A stretch of 28,480 nt of DNA, taken from NCBI GenBank assembly GCA_002439755.1, contig DJPH01000046.1, forward strand, positions 1 to 28,480, given 5' to 3'. The notes under the pieces are model-generated. The model saw only the letters and a program-made list of their open reading frames with translations, did no database searches and was not told the origin of the DNA. Numbering within the stretch: the stretch's first letter is position 1; each line of letters begins with the position of its first letter. The position numbers were made by a program, and so were the translations under genes. Below, piece by piece: positions 17,309 through 26,130 of this stretch. The DNA comes from Prevotellaceae bacterium UBA6417 (GTDB lineage: Bacteria; Bacteroidota; Bacteroidia; Bacteroidales; Bacteroidaceae).

Positions 17309-19361
17309 TACAGACATGAAACTTTCCTTGATTATCTCATGCACCATGCTGGCCGCAGCAACCTGCACACAAGCAGCCAACAAAAAAGACACCCACCCAC
17401 ACGGCATCGATCCAAGCAACATGGATCTGAAAGTGAAACCCGGAACCGACTTCTACAAGTTTGCAACAGGAAAATGGAACGACAAATATCCGATGCCGGC
17501 CGAAAACTCACGCTACGGAATCTTTAACAAACTCATCGACGACAACAACAAACGCATTCGCGACCTTATCAGTGAAATGAGCAAAAAGACCAATAAAGAA
17601 AATTCACTGGAACAAAAAATAGGAATGCTCTACAATCAAGTGACCGACACAAAGAAACTGAACGAGCAAGGCATCGCACCGTTGACCAAATACGTGAAAA
17701 TGCTGGAGAAAATAAGCGAACGCCGACATCTGTCGCAGGCAATCGCACTCATGGGGCGCGCCGGCATCACAACATTCTTCCTTTATGGAACAGAAGCTGA
17801 CAACGAAAACAGCAAACAGAACCTTGTACAAATCATGCAAGGCGGCCTTACCCTCGGACAGCGGGACTATTATCTCGATACGGATGAAGCCACGATGAAA
17901 ATACGTAACGCTTATCGCGAATTCGGACAAAATGTTTTTAAAAAGCTCTACCCTGAAATCGATGACAAAGAAGCCCTGAAACGGATGAATCAAGTTATCG
18001 CCTTAGAAGCACGTCTGGCCGGCAGCTTCAAGACAAGCGCAGCCCTACGCGTTCCTGAGAACAACTACCACAAAATAACCATCGCCACACTCAAAGCCAA
18101 TTACCCCGCCATCAATTGGGACACATTCTTCAAAGAAAACAAATATGCCGGTTTCAACGAAGTCAATATCGGGCAGCCGGAAGCACTTGCCGAAGCCTGT
18201 TCAATCATTGCCGAAGAACCGATAGAAGCCATCAAGAACTATCTGATATTCCGTTTGAGCGAAGAGAGCTTCTACTATCTCTCAGACGATTTGCGCCAAC
18301 TGCGATTTAATTTCTTCGGAAAAGTAATGTCAGGCACCGAACAAGAACAACCGGCCTGGAAACGCGGTGTGAATCTTGTCGAGGGACTTCTCGGCGAGGC
18401 CGTTGGCAAAGTCTATGCCGAAAAATACTTTCCGGAAGCGGCAAAAAAGCGAATGGAAACGCTCGTAAAGAATCTCCAAAGTGCCCTTGCCGAACGCATC
18501 CAGGCACAAGACTGGATGAGTGCGGAAACGAAGCAAAAAGCCTTGGAAAAGCTCGGAACTTTCTACGTAAAGATAGGCTACCCCGACAAATGGAGAGACT
18601 TCTCCGGTCTGCCCTTTAAAGCCGAAAGGCCCCTATTAGACAATATCTTCGACATTACATGCTACAACTCCGATTACTATACAGCCAAAACCGTTGGAAA
18701 GCCCGTCGACCGCGACCAATGGTATATGACACCGCAGACCGTAAACGCCTACTACAATCCCCCGACAAATGAAATCTGTTTTCCTGCCGGAATCCTTCAA
18801 TACCCATTCTTTGACATGCAGGCCGATGACGCTTTCAACTATGGCGCTATCGGTGTAGTCATTGGCCATGAAATGACGCACGGCTTCGATGACCAAGGAC
18901 GCAAGTACGATAAGGAAGGGAATATGCGCGAGTGGTGGTCTGCTGCGGACTCGAAGAAATTTAATGAGCGCGCGCAGGTTATTGTCGACTTTTTCAACAA
19001 TATCAAGGTGCTTCCCGACCTTCATTGCAACGGTTCGCTCACGGCAGGCGAGAACTTAGCCGATCATGGCGGCCTACAAGTTGCTTACACGGCTTTCAAG
19101 AATGCAACAAGGGGGCTTCCCCAGAAGAAAGTCAACGGTTTTACGCCTGACCAGCGCTTTTTTATTGCTTTTGCCAACGTTTGGGCCGGCAGTATCCGCG
19201 AAGCCGAAATACGCAAGCGCGTCAAGTCTGACCCCCACTCGCTTTCCGAATGGCGTGTCAACGGTTCGCTTCCGCACATTGACGCATGGTATAAGGCTTT
19301 TAACATTACTCCGAAAGACAAGCTTTATATTCCGAAAGAGAAGCGCGTCAACATTTGGTAA
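17301..19361 (+). CDS. pepO: M13 family zinc endopeptidase (neprilysin/PepO-like)
   Basis: A 686-residue exported zinc peptidase of the M13 family, which cuts short peptides. A signal peptide occupies about residues 6-26 (KLSLIISCTMLAAA...). The N-terminal M13 domain runs from about 38 (the GIDPSNMD opening, then KPGTDFYKFATGKW). The catalytic domain has the zinc motif HEMTH (523-527) and the third ligand Glu584 in ENLADHGG. NAYYNPPTNEICFPAGILQ and RVNGSLPHIDAWYKAF are family hallmarks. It ends in VNIW where the family usually has a CxxW-type tail, so the terminal cysteine is absent. The first ATG overlaps ABC-F by 8 bases; ATG 17316 (MKLSLII), seven bases past that stop, is an equally plausible start. 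Codon use in the last 500 bases differs from the first part. Confidence 0.93.
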   Translation: MNNTDMKLSLIISCTMLAAATCTQAANKKDTHPHGIDPSNMDLKVKPGTDFYKFATGKWNDKYPMPAENSRYGIFNKLIDDNNKRIRDLISEMSKKTNKENSLEQKIGMLYNQVTDTKKLNEQGIAPLTKYVKMLEKISERRHLSQAIALMGRAGITTFFLYGTEADNENSKQNLVQIMQGGLTLGQRDYYLDTDEATMKIRNAYREFGQNVFKKLYPEIDDKEALKRMNQVIALEARLAGSFKTSAALRVPENNYHKITIATLKANYPAINWDTFFKENKYAGFNEVNIGQPEALAEACSIIAEEPIEAIKNYLIFRLSEESFYYLSDDLRQLRFNFFGKVMSGTEQEQPAWKRGVNLVEGLLGEAVGKVYAEKYFPEAAKKRMETLVKNLQSALAERIQAQDWMSAETKQKALEKLGTFYVKIGYPDKWRDFSGLPFKAERPLLDNIFDITCYNSDYYTAKTVGKPVDRDQWYMTPQTVNAYYNPPTNEICFPAGILQYPFFDMQADDAFNYGAIGVVIGHEMTHGFDDQGRKYDKEGNMREWWSAADSKKFNERAQVIVDFFNNIKVLPDLHCNGSLTAGENLADHGGLQVAYTAFKNATRGLPQKKVNGFTPDQRFFIAFANVWAGSIREAEIRKRVKSDPHSLSEWRVNGSLPHIDAWYKAFNITPKDKLYIPKEKRVNIW

Positions 19362-19382
19362 TTTTACGCCGAGAGTCCCGCC

Positions 19383-20288
19383 ATGCCACTTATTGTTCCT
19401 AAAGACTTGCCTTGCTGCGATGTTTTGCGGCGTGAGGGTATCGACATTTCCGACATGCTTCCGTCGGGCGTTTGTCCGGCAAGAATCCTGCTTCTCAATC
19501 TGATGCCGCAAAAAGAGGCTGCCGAAATGGAGTTTTACCGTGCTCTTTCGTATACGTCCTTGTATGTACAGGTTATTCCCGTCAAAATGAGTAATCTGTC
19601 ATACAAAAATACGCCTCAGGCCTATATGGATCAGTTTTACACGGATATCCGCCATCTTCAAAGCCAGAGTTTCGACGGAATGATTATTACCGGAGCACCT
19701 TTGGAGCACTTGTTGTTTGAGGAGGTCAACTATTGGGAACAATTAAAAAGTGTATTCCGCTGGACGCAGCTTCATGTGCGTTCCACTCTTTTTGTATGTT
19801 GGGGTGCTCAGGCTTCTCTCTATGCGCTTTACCGTGTGCCCAAGTTCTGGCTGCACCACAAGATGTTCGGCATTTACGAACAGACTCCGCGCGATTTGTC
19901 GCTACCCATCTTCACCGGCTTCGACAGCCATTTCAATATGCCTCAAAGCCGCCACACTGAGGTGCGCTTGCAAGACATCCGCTTTGTCAAGGAGCTTGAT
20001 GTGCTTGCCGAATCTCCCATTTCGGGTGCCGGCATCATTTCGGCTTTCCAAGGGCGCGAATTCTTTGTTACCGGCCACTTGGAATACGGACGCGATCGTC
20101 TTGCCTTTGAATATAACCGTGATATCAACAAAGGGCTTCCGATAAGCCCGCCTTTCCATTATTTTGAAGACGACGACCCACAAAAGCCCGTGCGCGTTTC
20201 CTGGAAAGCCCATGCTTACCTGTTCTATACCAATTGGGTGAAGTATTATGTCAACAATCCCGATTTAGACAAAATTCCCATCCAATGA
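19383..20288 (+). CDS. metA: Homoserine O-acyltransferase MetA (probably acetyltransferase)
   Basis: A 301-residue MetA-family enzyme that activates homoserine for methionine synthesis. The catalytic residues align with the family: nucleophile Cys139 in FVCWGAQ, and His232 and Glu234 in GHLEYGRDRL. The substrate-choice position in ITGAPLEHL is Glu108. In characterised MetA proteins a glutamate here goes with acetyl-CoA use and a glycine with succinyl-CoA use, so this protein is likely a homoserine O-acetyltransferase despite the usual succinyltransferase name. The gene begins 21 bases after the M13 peptidase stop, leaving no room for a SAM riboswitch directly upstream. Its stop overlaps the next start as ATGA. 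Confidence 0.94.
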   Translation: MPLIVPKDLPCCDVLRREGIDISDMLPSGVCPARILLLNLMPQKEAAEMEFYRALSYTSLYVQVIPVKMSNLSYKNTPQAYMDQFYTDIRHLQSQSFDGMIITGAPLEHLLFEEVNYWEQLKSVFRWTQLHVRSTLFVCWGAQASLYALYRVPKFWLHHKMFGIYEQTPRDLSLPIFTGFDSHFNMPQSRHTEVRLQDIRFVKELDVLAESPISGAGIISAFQGREFFVTGHLEYGRDRLAFEYNRDINKGLPISPPFHYFEDDDPQKPVRVSWKAHAYLFYTNWVKYYVNNPDLDKIPIQ

Positions 20289-22114
20289 CCCATCCACAGC
20301 GCATAGAGCTTTTGTCGCCGGCACGCAATGCAAATTGCGGCATTGATGCCATCAATTGCGGTGCAGATGCCGTATATATCGGTGCGTCCCATTTCAGTGC
20401 ACGCGCTGAAGCGGCCAATCAGCTCGACGACATTGCCCGTCTCACCGATTATGCCCACCAATTCGGCGCAAAAGTCTATGTTGCCCTCAACACCATTCTA
20501 TACGACAACGAATTAGCACGTGCACGCCAACTGGCTCTCGATTTGAGCAGCATAGGTGTCGATGCACTCATCACGCAAGACATGGCGCTCTTGCGCATGG
20601 ACTTGCCTTTGCCGCTCCACGCAAGCACCCAGACCGACAACCGCACGCCCGAAAAGGTTCGCTTTCTTGCCGATGCCGGTTTCAGGCGCGTCATACTGGC
20701 TCGCGAATTGTCTGTCAACGATATCTGTTCCATTCACAAAGCCTGTCCCGAAGCAGAGCTTGAGGCTTTTGTCCACGGTTCCCTGTGCGTGAGCTACAGT
20801 GGCCGCTGCTACGCTTCACAATACTGCTTCGGCCGCAGTGCCAACCGCGGAGAGTGTGCCCAATTCTGCCGTTTAGCTTTCGATTTAGAGGACAACGACG
20901 GCCGTGTCATTCTTGCCGACAAACATTTATTGTCCATGAAAGACATGAACCGCAGCAGTCATCTGGCCGAAATGCTGCAAGCCGGAATCCGCTCGTTCAA
21001 AATCGAAGGACGCCTCAAAGACGCTTCTTACGTAAAGAACATCACGGCCTATTATCGCCGGAAGCTTGACGACATTATCAATGCCCATCCCAATTACGTA
21101 AGGTCTTCATTCGGCATCGCCCATAACAGTTTCGACCCTCAGCCCCAAAAGAGTTTCAACCGCGGTTTCACCGAATATTTCCTTCATGGACGCAATGAAA
21201 ACGTGGCTTCCATCCATACCCCCAAATCAATAGGCGAACCTGTGGGCAAGGTCAAAGAGATAATAGGCCGCAGCATACGTGTTGCCGGCACTGCTGCCTT
21301 TCACAACGGTGACGGCCTTTGCTATTTCGACCGGCAGGGAAAGTTGCACGGATTCCGTGTCAACCGTGCCGACAACAACCTGCTGTTTCTAACCGATCCC
21401 CAGCCGGAACTGTCACTCCGCACACCACTTTTCCGCAACCACGATGCCGCCTTCGAGCAGCAGCTGGCCCGCTCAACGCAGCCTCGCACATTGGCTGCCG
21501 ACATCGTCTTCGATGAAAATGCCACCGGATTCCGCCTCACCGTCAGCGACGAGTGCGGACGCCTTGCCCAAACCTGCATTGACATTGCTAGGACGGAAGC
21601 ACGCAGTCCCCAATGCAGCCGCATTGCTGCCGAAATATCCAAACTTGGCGGCACCGGACTCGAAGCACGCAGCGTCAGGCTCGAGCTTTCCAACGAATGG
21701 TTCATACCGGCTTCCCGACTGTCGGCCATGCGCCGCGAAGCCGTCGAGCAGCTCCTCGCATCGCCCATCCCAACCGAGCCCGTTGAAGAAAATCTGCCTC
21801 ACAAGCCACTTCACGACATGCCGGCCATCGTCGATTGGACTGCCAATGTGGCCAATGCCGAAGCCCGCCGCTTTTACGAATCATGCGGAGCAAAGGTAAC
21901 CGACATGGCCTTTGAACTGTCGCCAAGGCCTGACGCGCCACTCATGATCTGCCGTCATTGCATTCGATACACATTAGGCTATTGCAGCAGGTATGGCGGG
22001 AAAAAACTGCCAGAACCGCTCAGACATCTCTTCCTGCGAATGCACGATGGACGGCGTTTCCGCCTTGAATTCAACTGCACAGCGTGCGAAATGTCGGTCT
22101 ATGCCTGTGAATAG
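20285..22114 (+). CDS. U32 family peptidase / RlhA-like protein
   Basis: About 609 residues of the U32 family, originally called collagenase-like peptidases. Characterised members such as RlhA act in hydroxylating 23S rRNA, and related ones modify tRNA, so an RNA-modification role is more likely than proteolysis. The N-terminal barrel opens ELLSPARNANCGIDAINCGADAVYIG. The family signature follows at about residues 158-200: EAFVHGSLCVSYSGRC, then RSANRGECAQFCR, with cysteines suited to an iron-sulfur cluster. FKIEGRLKDASYVKNI comes next. The C-terminal part ends with two more cysteine pairs (CRHC and CTAC). The start at 20285 shares ATGA with the metA stop; an in-frame start 51 bases earlier lies inside metA and is rejected. 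Confidence 0.9.
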   Translation: MTHPQRIELLSPARNANCGIDAINCGADAVYIGASHFSARAEAANQLDDIARLTDYAHQFGAKVYVALNTILYDNELARARQLALDLSSIGVDALITQDMALLRMDLPLPLHASTQTDNRTPEKVRFLADAGFRRVILARELSVNDICSIHKACPEAELEAFVHGSLCVSYSGRCYASQYCFGRSANRGECAQFCRLAFDLEDNDGRVILADKHLLSMKDMNRSSHLAEMLQAGIRSFKIEGRLKDASYVKNITAYYRRKLDDIINAHPNYVRSSFGIAHNSFDPQPQKSFNRGFTEYFLHGRNENVASIHTPKSIGEPVGKVKEIIGRSIRVAGTAAFHNGDGLCYFDRQGKLHGFRVNRADNNLLFLTDPQPELSLRTPLFRNHDAAFEQQLARSTQPRTLAADIVFDENATGFRLTVSDECGRLAQTCIDIARTEARSPQCSRIAAEISKLGGTGLEARSVRLELSNEWFIPASRLSAMRREAVEQLLASPIPTEPVEENLPHKPLHDMPAIVDWTANVANAEARRFYESCGAKVTDMAFELSPRPDAPLMICRHCIRYTLGYCSRYGGKKLPEPLRHLFLRMHDGRRFRLEFNCTACEMSVYACE

Positions 22115-23108
22115 ACTCTTCGTACTGCTGATTTCGGCCTTTTGCCTCCTGTCGTGTCACTACCGCCACACGGAGCCCAGCGAGCATTGGGACCTCACCC
22201 GACAGCAACGCGACTCAATGGCCTTTGCCATCAAACACCACTATTCGCTCAACTATAATTTTATTGTAGTGAGCGATTCGATCCGCCTCCTTTCCGAACT
22301 TCCCATACCTGCCACCGACCCATATGAGCCTGCCGTTGCGTTGGCTTCGCCCGACACTTTTTCCGTAATGCGCAACGAAAACATCGTTGTAGCCGACATT
22401 GTACCCGTCAAAAGCGATTCGACCGAAGAATATTGGATAAAAGTGGCACACGACCAGGAAACCATGGGATGGATACCCGAAAAAGATCTGCTCCTGTCGG
22501 CCATTCCCTGCGACCCCATCTCGCGCTTCATCCATGCATTCAGCAACCGCCACCTTCTGGCCTTCTTCATCATCCTCGGTTTTGCCGCCGGCATCCACAT
22601 CTACCGCCTGCAGCACCGGCAACGCATCTACATGGTCCATTTCAACGACATCCAATCGATATATCCAACATGCTTCTGCCTTTCCACGGCAACGGCAGCC
22701 ATGCTCTATGGAAGCCTTCAGACGTTCGTCCCTGAAACGTGGGTGGAATTCTACTATCACCCTACGCTCAACCCGTTCGGACAGCCTTTCATCCTTTCCG
22801 CTTTCCTCACATGCGTTTGGCTCATGCTCATTACGGGATTGGCCGCCATCGACGATGTGCGCAAACAGCTCAGACTTGAAGACGCCGTCAGCTACTTGTT
22901 CAGCATGGCCTGCATCAGCTTCATTCTCTATCTTTTCTTCACTTTGACCACTCACATTTACATAGGCTATCCGTTTTTCGCGGCCTATGCCGTCTTAGCC
23001 GTCGCCTTGTGCCTGCGCCACAACACCGCTCCTTATCTTTGCGGCAACTGCGGACAGCCGCTCAAGCACCTGGGACGCTGCCCCCATTGCGGCGCAATGA
23101 ACAAATAG
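22101..23108 (+). CDS. Membrane protein with lipoprotein-type signal, SH3-like region and C-terminal zinc ribbon
   Basis: I do not recognise a named family for the whole protein. The 335 residues divide clearly. Residues 1-19 are a signal peptide with a lipobox (LLSC, Cys19). About 85-132 resemble a bacterial SH3-type domain (VVADIVPVK, WIKVAH, MGWIPEKDLL). About 151-305 hold four or five hydrophobic segments (151-169, 190-208, 228-250, 263-285, 289-305). The tail is a zinc ribbon with CGNC (314-317) and CPHC (327-330). With lipid at the N-terminus and a ribbon after the last helix, the ribbon should lie in the cytoplasm if the number of helices is odd. The chosen ATG overlaps the U32 gene by 14 bases; the longer ORF lacks a signal at its start. 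It is the last gene of the run. Confidence 0.75.
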   Translation: MPVNRLFVLLISAFCLLSCHYRHTEPSEHWDLTRQQRDSMAFAIKHHYSLNYNFIVVSDSIRLLSELPIPATDPYEPAVALASPDTFSVMRNENIVVADIVPVKSDSTEEYWIKVAHDQETMGWIPEKDLLLSAIPCDPISRFIHAFSNRHLLAFFIILGFAAGIHIYRLQHRQRIYMVHFNDIQSIYPTCFCLSTATAAMLYGSLQTFVPETWVEFYYHPTLNPFGQPFILSAFLTCVWLMLITGLAAIDDVRKQLRLEDAVSYLFSMACISFILYLFFTLTTHIYIGYPFFAAYAVLAVALCLRHNTAPYLCGNCGQPLKHLGRCPHCGAMNK

Positions 23109-23264
23109 TGCCCCTTCCCGCACCCCCATCTAACAGCTTCGGACAACGGCTGCTCCCCTCCGGTAAACGCTGCGTCGGAAAACAAATTCGCAGCACATAA
23201 AACCAAAATCACTGCGTCGGCCCCGCTCCGGCAAGCCCAACGGAGAAAATCCCTAAAACAGGGG

Positions 23265-23296
23265 ATTGCAGGAACATCGGCAAAGTTCTAATTTTG
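23265..23296 (+). promoter_or_regulatory. Promoter of the TonB-dependent receptor gene
   Basis: ATTG (23265-23268, one mismatch to TTTG) is followed after 20 bases by TAATTTTG (23289-23296), a consensus -7 box. A 6-bp inverted repeat, AATCCC (23248-23253) with GGGATT (23262-23267), overlaps the -33 element. The in-frame TTG at 23294 lies inside the -7 box and so is not the start codon. Confidence 0.68.
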
Positions 23297-23329
23297 CACC
23301 TCGAACAAAAAGACATAACACCATTGTAC

Positions 23330-25771
23330 ATGCAATCAAACATGCTTTTCATCGCCGCCATTGCCCTTTCGACAGGCATTCATGCGGAAACTCTCAAAAA
23401 ACCTCTGCCTGCCGATTCGTCAAAAACGGTCGAAATAGAAGACGTTGTGGTGGTGGCATCGCCTAAAGAGAACACACAGCTCAGGCAAACCGAATCGTCT
23501 GTGACGCTTTTCTCATCTCAAACACTCAAAAGCGAAGGCGTAAAAACGCTCAGCGAACTTTCGGGCAATGCCCCCAACCTGTATATGCCCGCCTACGGTT
23601 CGGCTCAGACTTCGGCCATATACATTCGCGGCATTGGCTCACGCATCAACACCCCGGCCGTGGCCTTATATGTAGACGATGTGCCGGTGGCCGACAAAAG
23701 CGCATACAACATGTATCCCACGGGCATCAACCGCATCGATATCCTGCGCGGACCGCAAGGCACCCTGTACGGACGCAACGCCATGGGTGGCATCGTGAGA
23801 ATCTATACCGACAATCCGCTCACCAGACAAGGCGTATCCCTGCAGACAGGAACATCGTCGCGCGACGAGGCAACTTACTTGTCGGCCATCATCAACGAAA
23901 AGCTGAACAGACAAACAGCCTTTTCGCTCGGAGGCTACTACCGTAACAGCCGTGGCATCTATCGCAACGATACATTGGGAAAAAAGACAGGCGGAGGTAA
24001 CGAAGCCGGAGGAAAACTGCGAATTGTATACCGTCCGGGGAAAACATGGAACTTCGACCTGAACGCCGCCTACCAATATACCGACCAAAACGCCTACCCC
24101 TACTTCTACGGTGGAACAACGGGCACAACTGAAACCTTGCCCGGCATTGTCAACACCATCACGGCCAACCGCGAAAGCAGTTATCGCCGCAATATGCTCA
24201 CCACAGCCTTCAAGGCCGAGCACAAGACACGCTCTTTCACGGCCTATTCCATCACAAGCTATCAGCACATGGACGACAGAATGATGATGGACCAGGATTT
24301 CACCTACATGGACTATTACACTTTGGAGCAACGCCAGGCCTCCAACGCATTGACCGAAGAACTGATTGTCAAAAGTCTGCCGGGGAAAAGACTGCAATGG
24401 ACAGGCGGCCTGTTCGGAATGTGGCAAAATCTATACACACAGGCACCCGTAACATTCTATAAGGACGGCATTGATATGGTTAACGGCATCCTTGCCAACG
24501 CATTGCCGGCCATTACCTATACCAATCCCATGACACAACGGCCAATGACCATGGTTCAAAGCCTTGCATTGACCGACAGCAAAATGGCACTGGACAGCCG
24601 CATGCACACGCCCGTTCTTAACGGTGCCGTCTTTATGCAAGGAACGCTGCGCGACTTTCCGGCACGCAACATTGACTTTACACTGGGAACACGCCTTGAC
24701 TACGAACATCAGGAAATGGACTATACAGGAAATGCAACCGGCATAAACTTCCAATATTCCATGGACATGATAAGGCCTGCACAACTTGTATCATCGCCCG
24801 TGCTCAACGGAAAATTGAATGACAATTATTTTAGAGTACTGCCCAAATTGGCACTGAAATACAACCTGAAAAACGACCATGGCAACATATATGCCACCAT
24901 GTCGAAAGGCCATCGCTCGGGCGGATACAATGTGCAGATGATGGCCGATGTGATGCGCAACGCCATGCAGACCGACATGACAGACGTGACAAGGCAATAT
25001 TGCAACGACCTGCTGCAACAGCAAGCCGACAACGCACGCACAGAACAGCTGAGACAAATGTTTTTGGGCATTAAAACGGCCATGAACAACGGCATGCCGC
25101 AGACCACACTGCCCGATGTGGGAACCATAGTCACCTATAAGCCGGAATATTGCTGGAACTATGAAGCAGGAACACACCTGAACTTTTTGAATCGCACACT
25201 GACTGCAGACTTTTCGTTTTTCTTCATAGACACGCACGACCAACAGATTGCCCGGTTTACCGATAGCGGAATGGGACGCGCCATGGTCAATGCAGGTCAG
25301 AGCCACAGCTGCGGACTCGAACTGTCGCTGCGCGGCAATTTTCTTGACGACAAGCTGTCTGTCGCACTCAACTACGGTTATACTCACGCCATTTTCCATA
25401 AATATGATGCCGGAAACGGAAACGATTATACCGGCAATAAAGTACCTTTCATTCCGGAGCACAACACCGGAGCCTTCATAGATTACCGACTGCCACTCAA
25501 ACATGGACTCTTCGAAGCCGTCACATTCGGCATCAACGCCAAAGGATTCGGACGCATCTACTGGACTGAGGCCAACAATGCCTACCAGAATTTTTACGCC
25601 ACAAGCGGTGCACACTTGCAGCTCGAAACAAGCCGGTGGCAACTCGACCTATGGGGCAAGAACCTGACACAAACCAAATACCACACATTCTACTTCGAAT
25701 CGATGGGAAAAAGCTTTTACCAAAAAGGCAACCCTCTTCAGATAGGTTTCGACCTGAGCTTCAAGCTCTGA
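23330..25771 (+). CDS. TonB-dependent outer-membrane receptor
   Basis: About 813 residues forming a TonB-dependent transporter of the outer membrane. A signal peptide (1-19, ending GIHA) is followed by a TonB-box-like segment EDVVVVAS (37-44). The plug domain covers about 50-160, with IYIRGIGSR, VALYVDDVPV and RIDILRGPQGTLYGRNAMGG as hallmarks. The rest is a 22-strand-type beta-barrel ending in the aromatic/hydrophobic C-terminal strand IGFDLSFKL. It lacks the N-terminal carboxypeptidase-like extension of SusC proteins and has no SusD neighbour, so it belongs to the iron/cofactor/small-molecule type rather than a polysaccharide locus. The ligand is unknown, and no riboswitch box was seen in the 221-base upstream gap. 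It appears monocistronic. Confidence 0.92.
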   Translation: MQSNMLFIAAIALSTGIHAETLKKPLPADSSKTVEIEDVVVVASPKENTQLRQTESSVTLFSSQTLKSEGVKTLSELSGNAPNLYMPAYGSAQTSAIYIRGIGSRINTPAVALYVDDVPVADKSAYNMYPTGINRIDILRGPQGTLYGRNAMGGIVRIYTDNPLTRQGVSLQTGTSSRDEATYLSAIINEKLNRQTAFSLGGYYRNSRGIYRNDTLGKKTGGGNEAGGKLRIVYRPGKTWNFDLNAAYQYTDQNAYPYFYGGTTGTTETLPGIVNTITANRESSYRRNMLTTAFKAEHKTRSFTAYSITSYQHMDDRMMMDQDFTYMDYYTLEQRQASNALTEELIVKSLPGKRLQWTGGLFGMWQNLYTQAPVTFYKDGIDMVNGILANALPAITYTNPMTQRPMTMVQSLALTDSKMALDSRMHTPVLNGAVFMQGTLRDFPARNIDFTLGTRLDYEHQEMDYTGNATGINFQYSMDMIRPAQLVSSPVLNGKLNDNYFRVLPKLALKYNLKNDHGNIYATMSKGHRSGGYNVQMMADVMRNAMQTDMTDVTRQYCNDLLQQQADNARTEQLRQMFLGIKTAMNNGMPQTTLPDVGTIVTYKPEYCWNYEAGTHLNFLNRTLTADFSFFFIDTHDQQIARFTDSGMGRAMVNAGQSHSCGLELSLRGNFLDDKLSVALNYGYTHAIFHKYDAGNGNDYTGNKVPFIPEHNTGAFIDYRLPLKHGLFEAVTFGINAKGFGRIYWTEANNAYQNFYATSGAHLQLETSRWQLDLWGKNLTQTKYHTFYFESMGKSFYQKGNPLQIGFDLSFKL

Positions 25772-25805
25772 AAAGGAATGCCAGCCATTACGAAGAAAAC
25801 AACCA

Positions 25806-25847
25806 AAAGCGGCTTTCGCACCAAAACATGGGCGAAAGCCGCTTTCT
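25806..25847. terminator. Convergent terminator between the receptor and winged-helix genes
   Basis: AAAGCGGCTTTCGC (25806-25819) pairs perfectly with GCGAAAGCCGCTTT (25832-25845). A-rich bases lie on the left and T on the right, so it serves both converging genes. Confidence 0.88.
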
Positions 25848-25864
25848 AATGACGTGTACGTTTA

Positions 25865-26068
25865 TTATTTCAACTCAAACTTCATGTTATCGTCGGAACC
25901 TGTACAATTTAATTTCCCTTCACGCAACAACCAACCGATGGCAAGGTAGAAATCCTTGCTCTTGCGGGTTTTCATTTCTTTCATAACCTCTTTTTCGGTC
26001 ATGGCACCTTTCTCATTGAGAATTTCCCAGACTTTACCAGCCAAAAGACCAGCTTTCTTTTCCATCAT
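25865..26068 (-). CDS. Small winged helix-turn-helix protein (DUF2582-like)
   Basis: A 67-residue protein (66 if the second Met is used). The sequence AGLLAGKVWEILNEKG, then AMTEKEVMKEMKTRKSKDFYLAIGWLLREGKL, matches the winged-helix domain family annotated as DUF2582 in Bacteroidota. The recognition helix would be about residues 36-50 and the wing the final beta pair. It may bind DNA, but no target or regulatory partner is evident, and at this size it has no separate sensor domain. A promoter lies about 65 bases upstream, and the gene ends at the shared hairpin. Confidence 0.82.
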   Translation of the reverse strand: MMEKKAGLLAGKVWEILNEKGAMTEKEVMKEMKTRKSKDFYLAIGWLLREGKLNCTGSDDNMKFELK

Positions 26069-26130
26069 CGTTTTAATTTTTAGTTAAACAGAATGTAGGA
26101 TACGAAGCCAACGGCTCCGCATTTCAAATG

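Noticed and set aside
20234..20284. Extended start of the U32 protein inside metA
   Set aside because: The extra 17 residues have no family match, and the ATGA junction at 20285 is a typical coupled start.
22720..22729. AGACGTTCGT, matching the core of an Mpi-type inversion site
   Set aside because: It is a single copy inside a coding region with no inverted partner, and one such match in this length is not unlikely by chance.
23169..23194. GCTGCG/CGCAGC hairpin as terminator of the 15353-23108 run
   Set aside because: Only six pairs with a 14-base loop and no T tract behind it.
23109..23329. Cobalamin or other riboswitch ahead of the TonB-dependent receptor
   Set aside because: The promoter -7 box is only about 34 bases before the ATG, so the leader is too short, and no B12-box-like sequence was seen.
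24791..25642. Long minus-strand ORF of 283 codons antisense to the TonB-dependent receptor (similar long antisense ORFs occur at 15533-16240, 22215-22955 and 23666-24427)
   Set aside because: They lie wholly inside well-supported genes, show no recognisable domains and have the low-complexity look of frame shadows.
23330..25771. Receptor as a SusC of a polysaccharide utilisation locus
   Set aside because: It lacks the N-terminal carboxypeptidase-like extension, and no SusD or glycoside hydrolase gene is adjacent.
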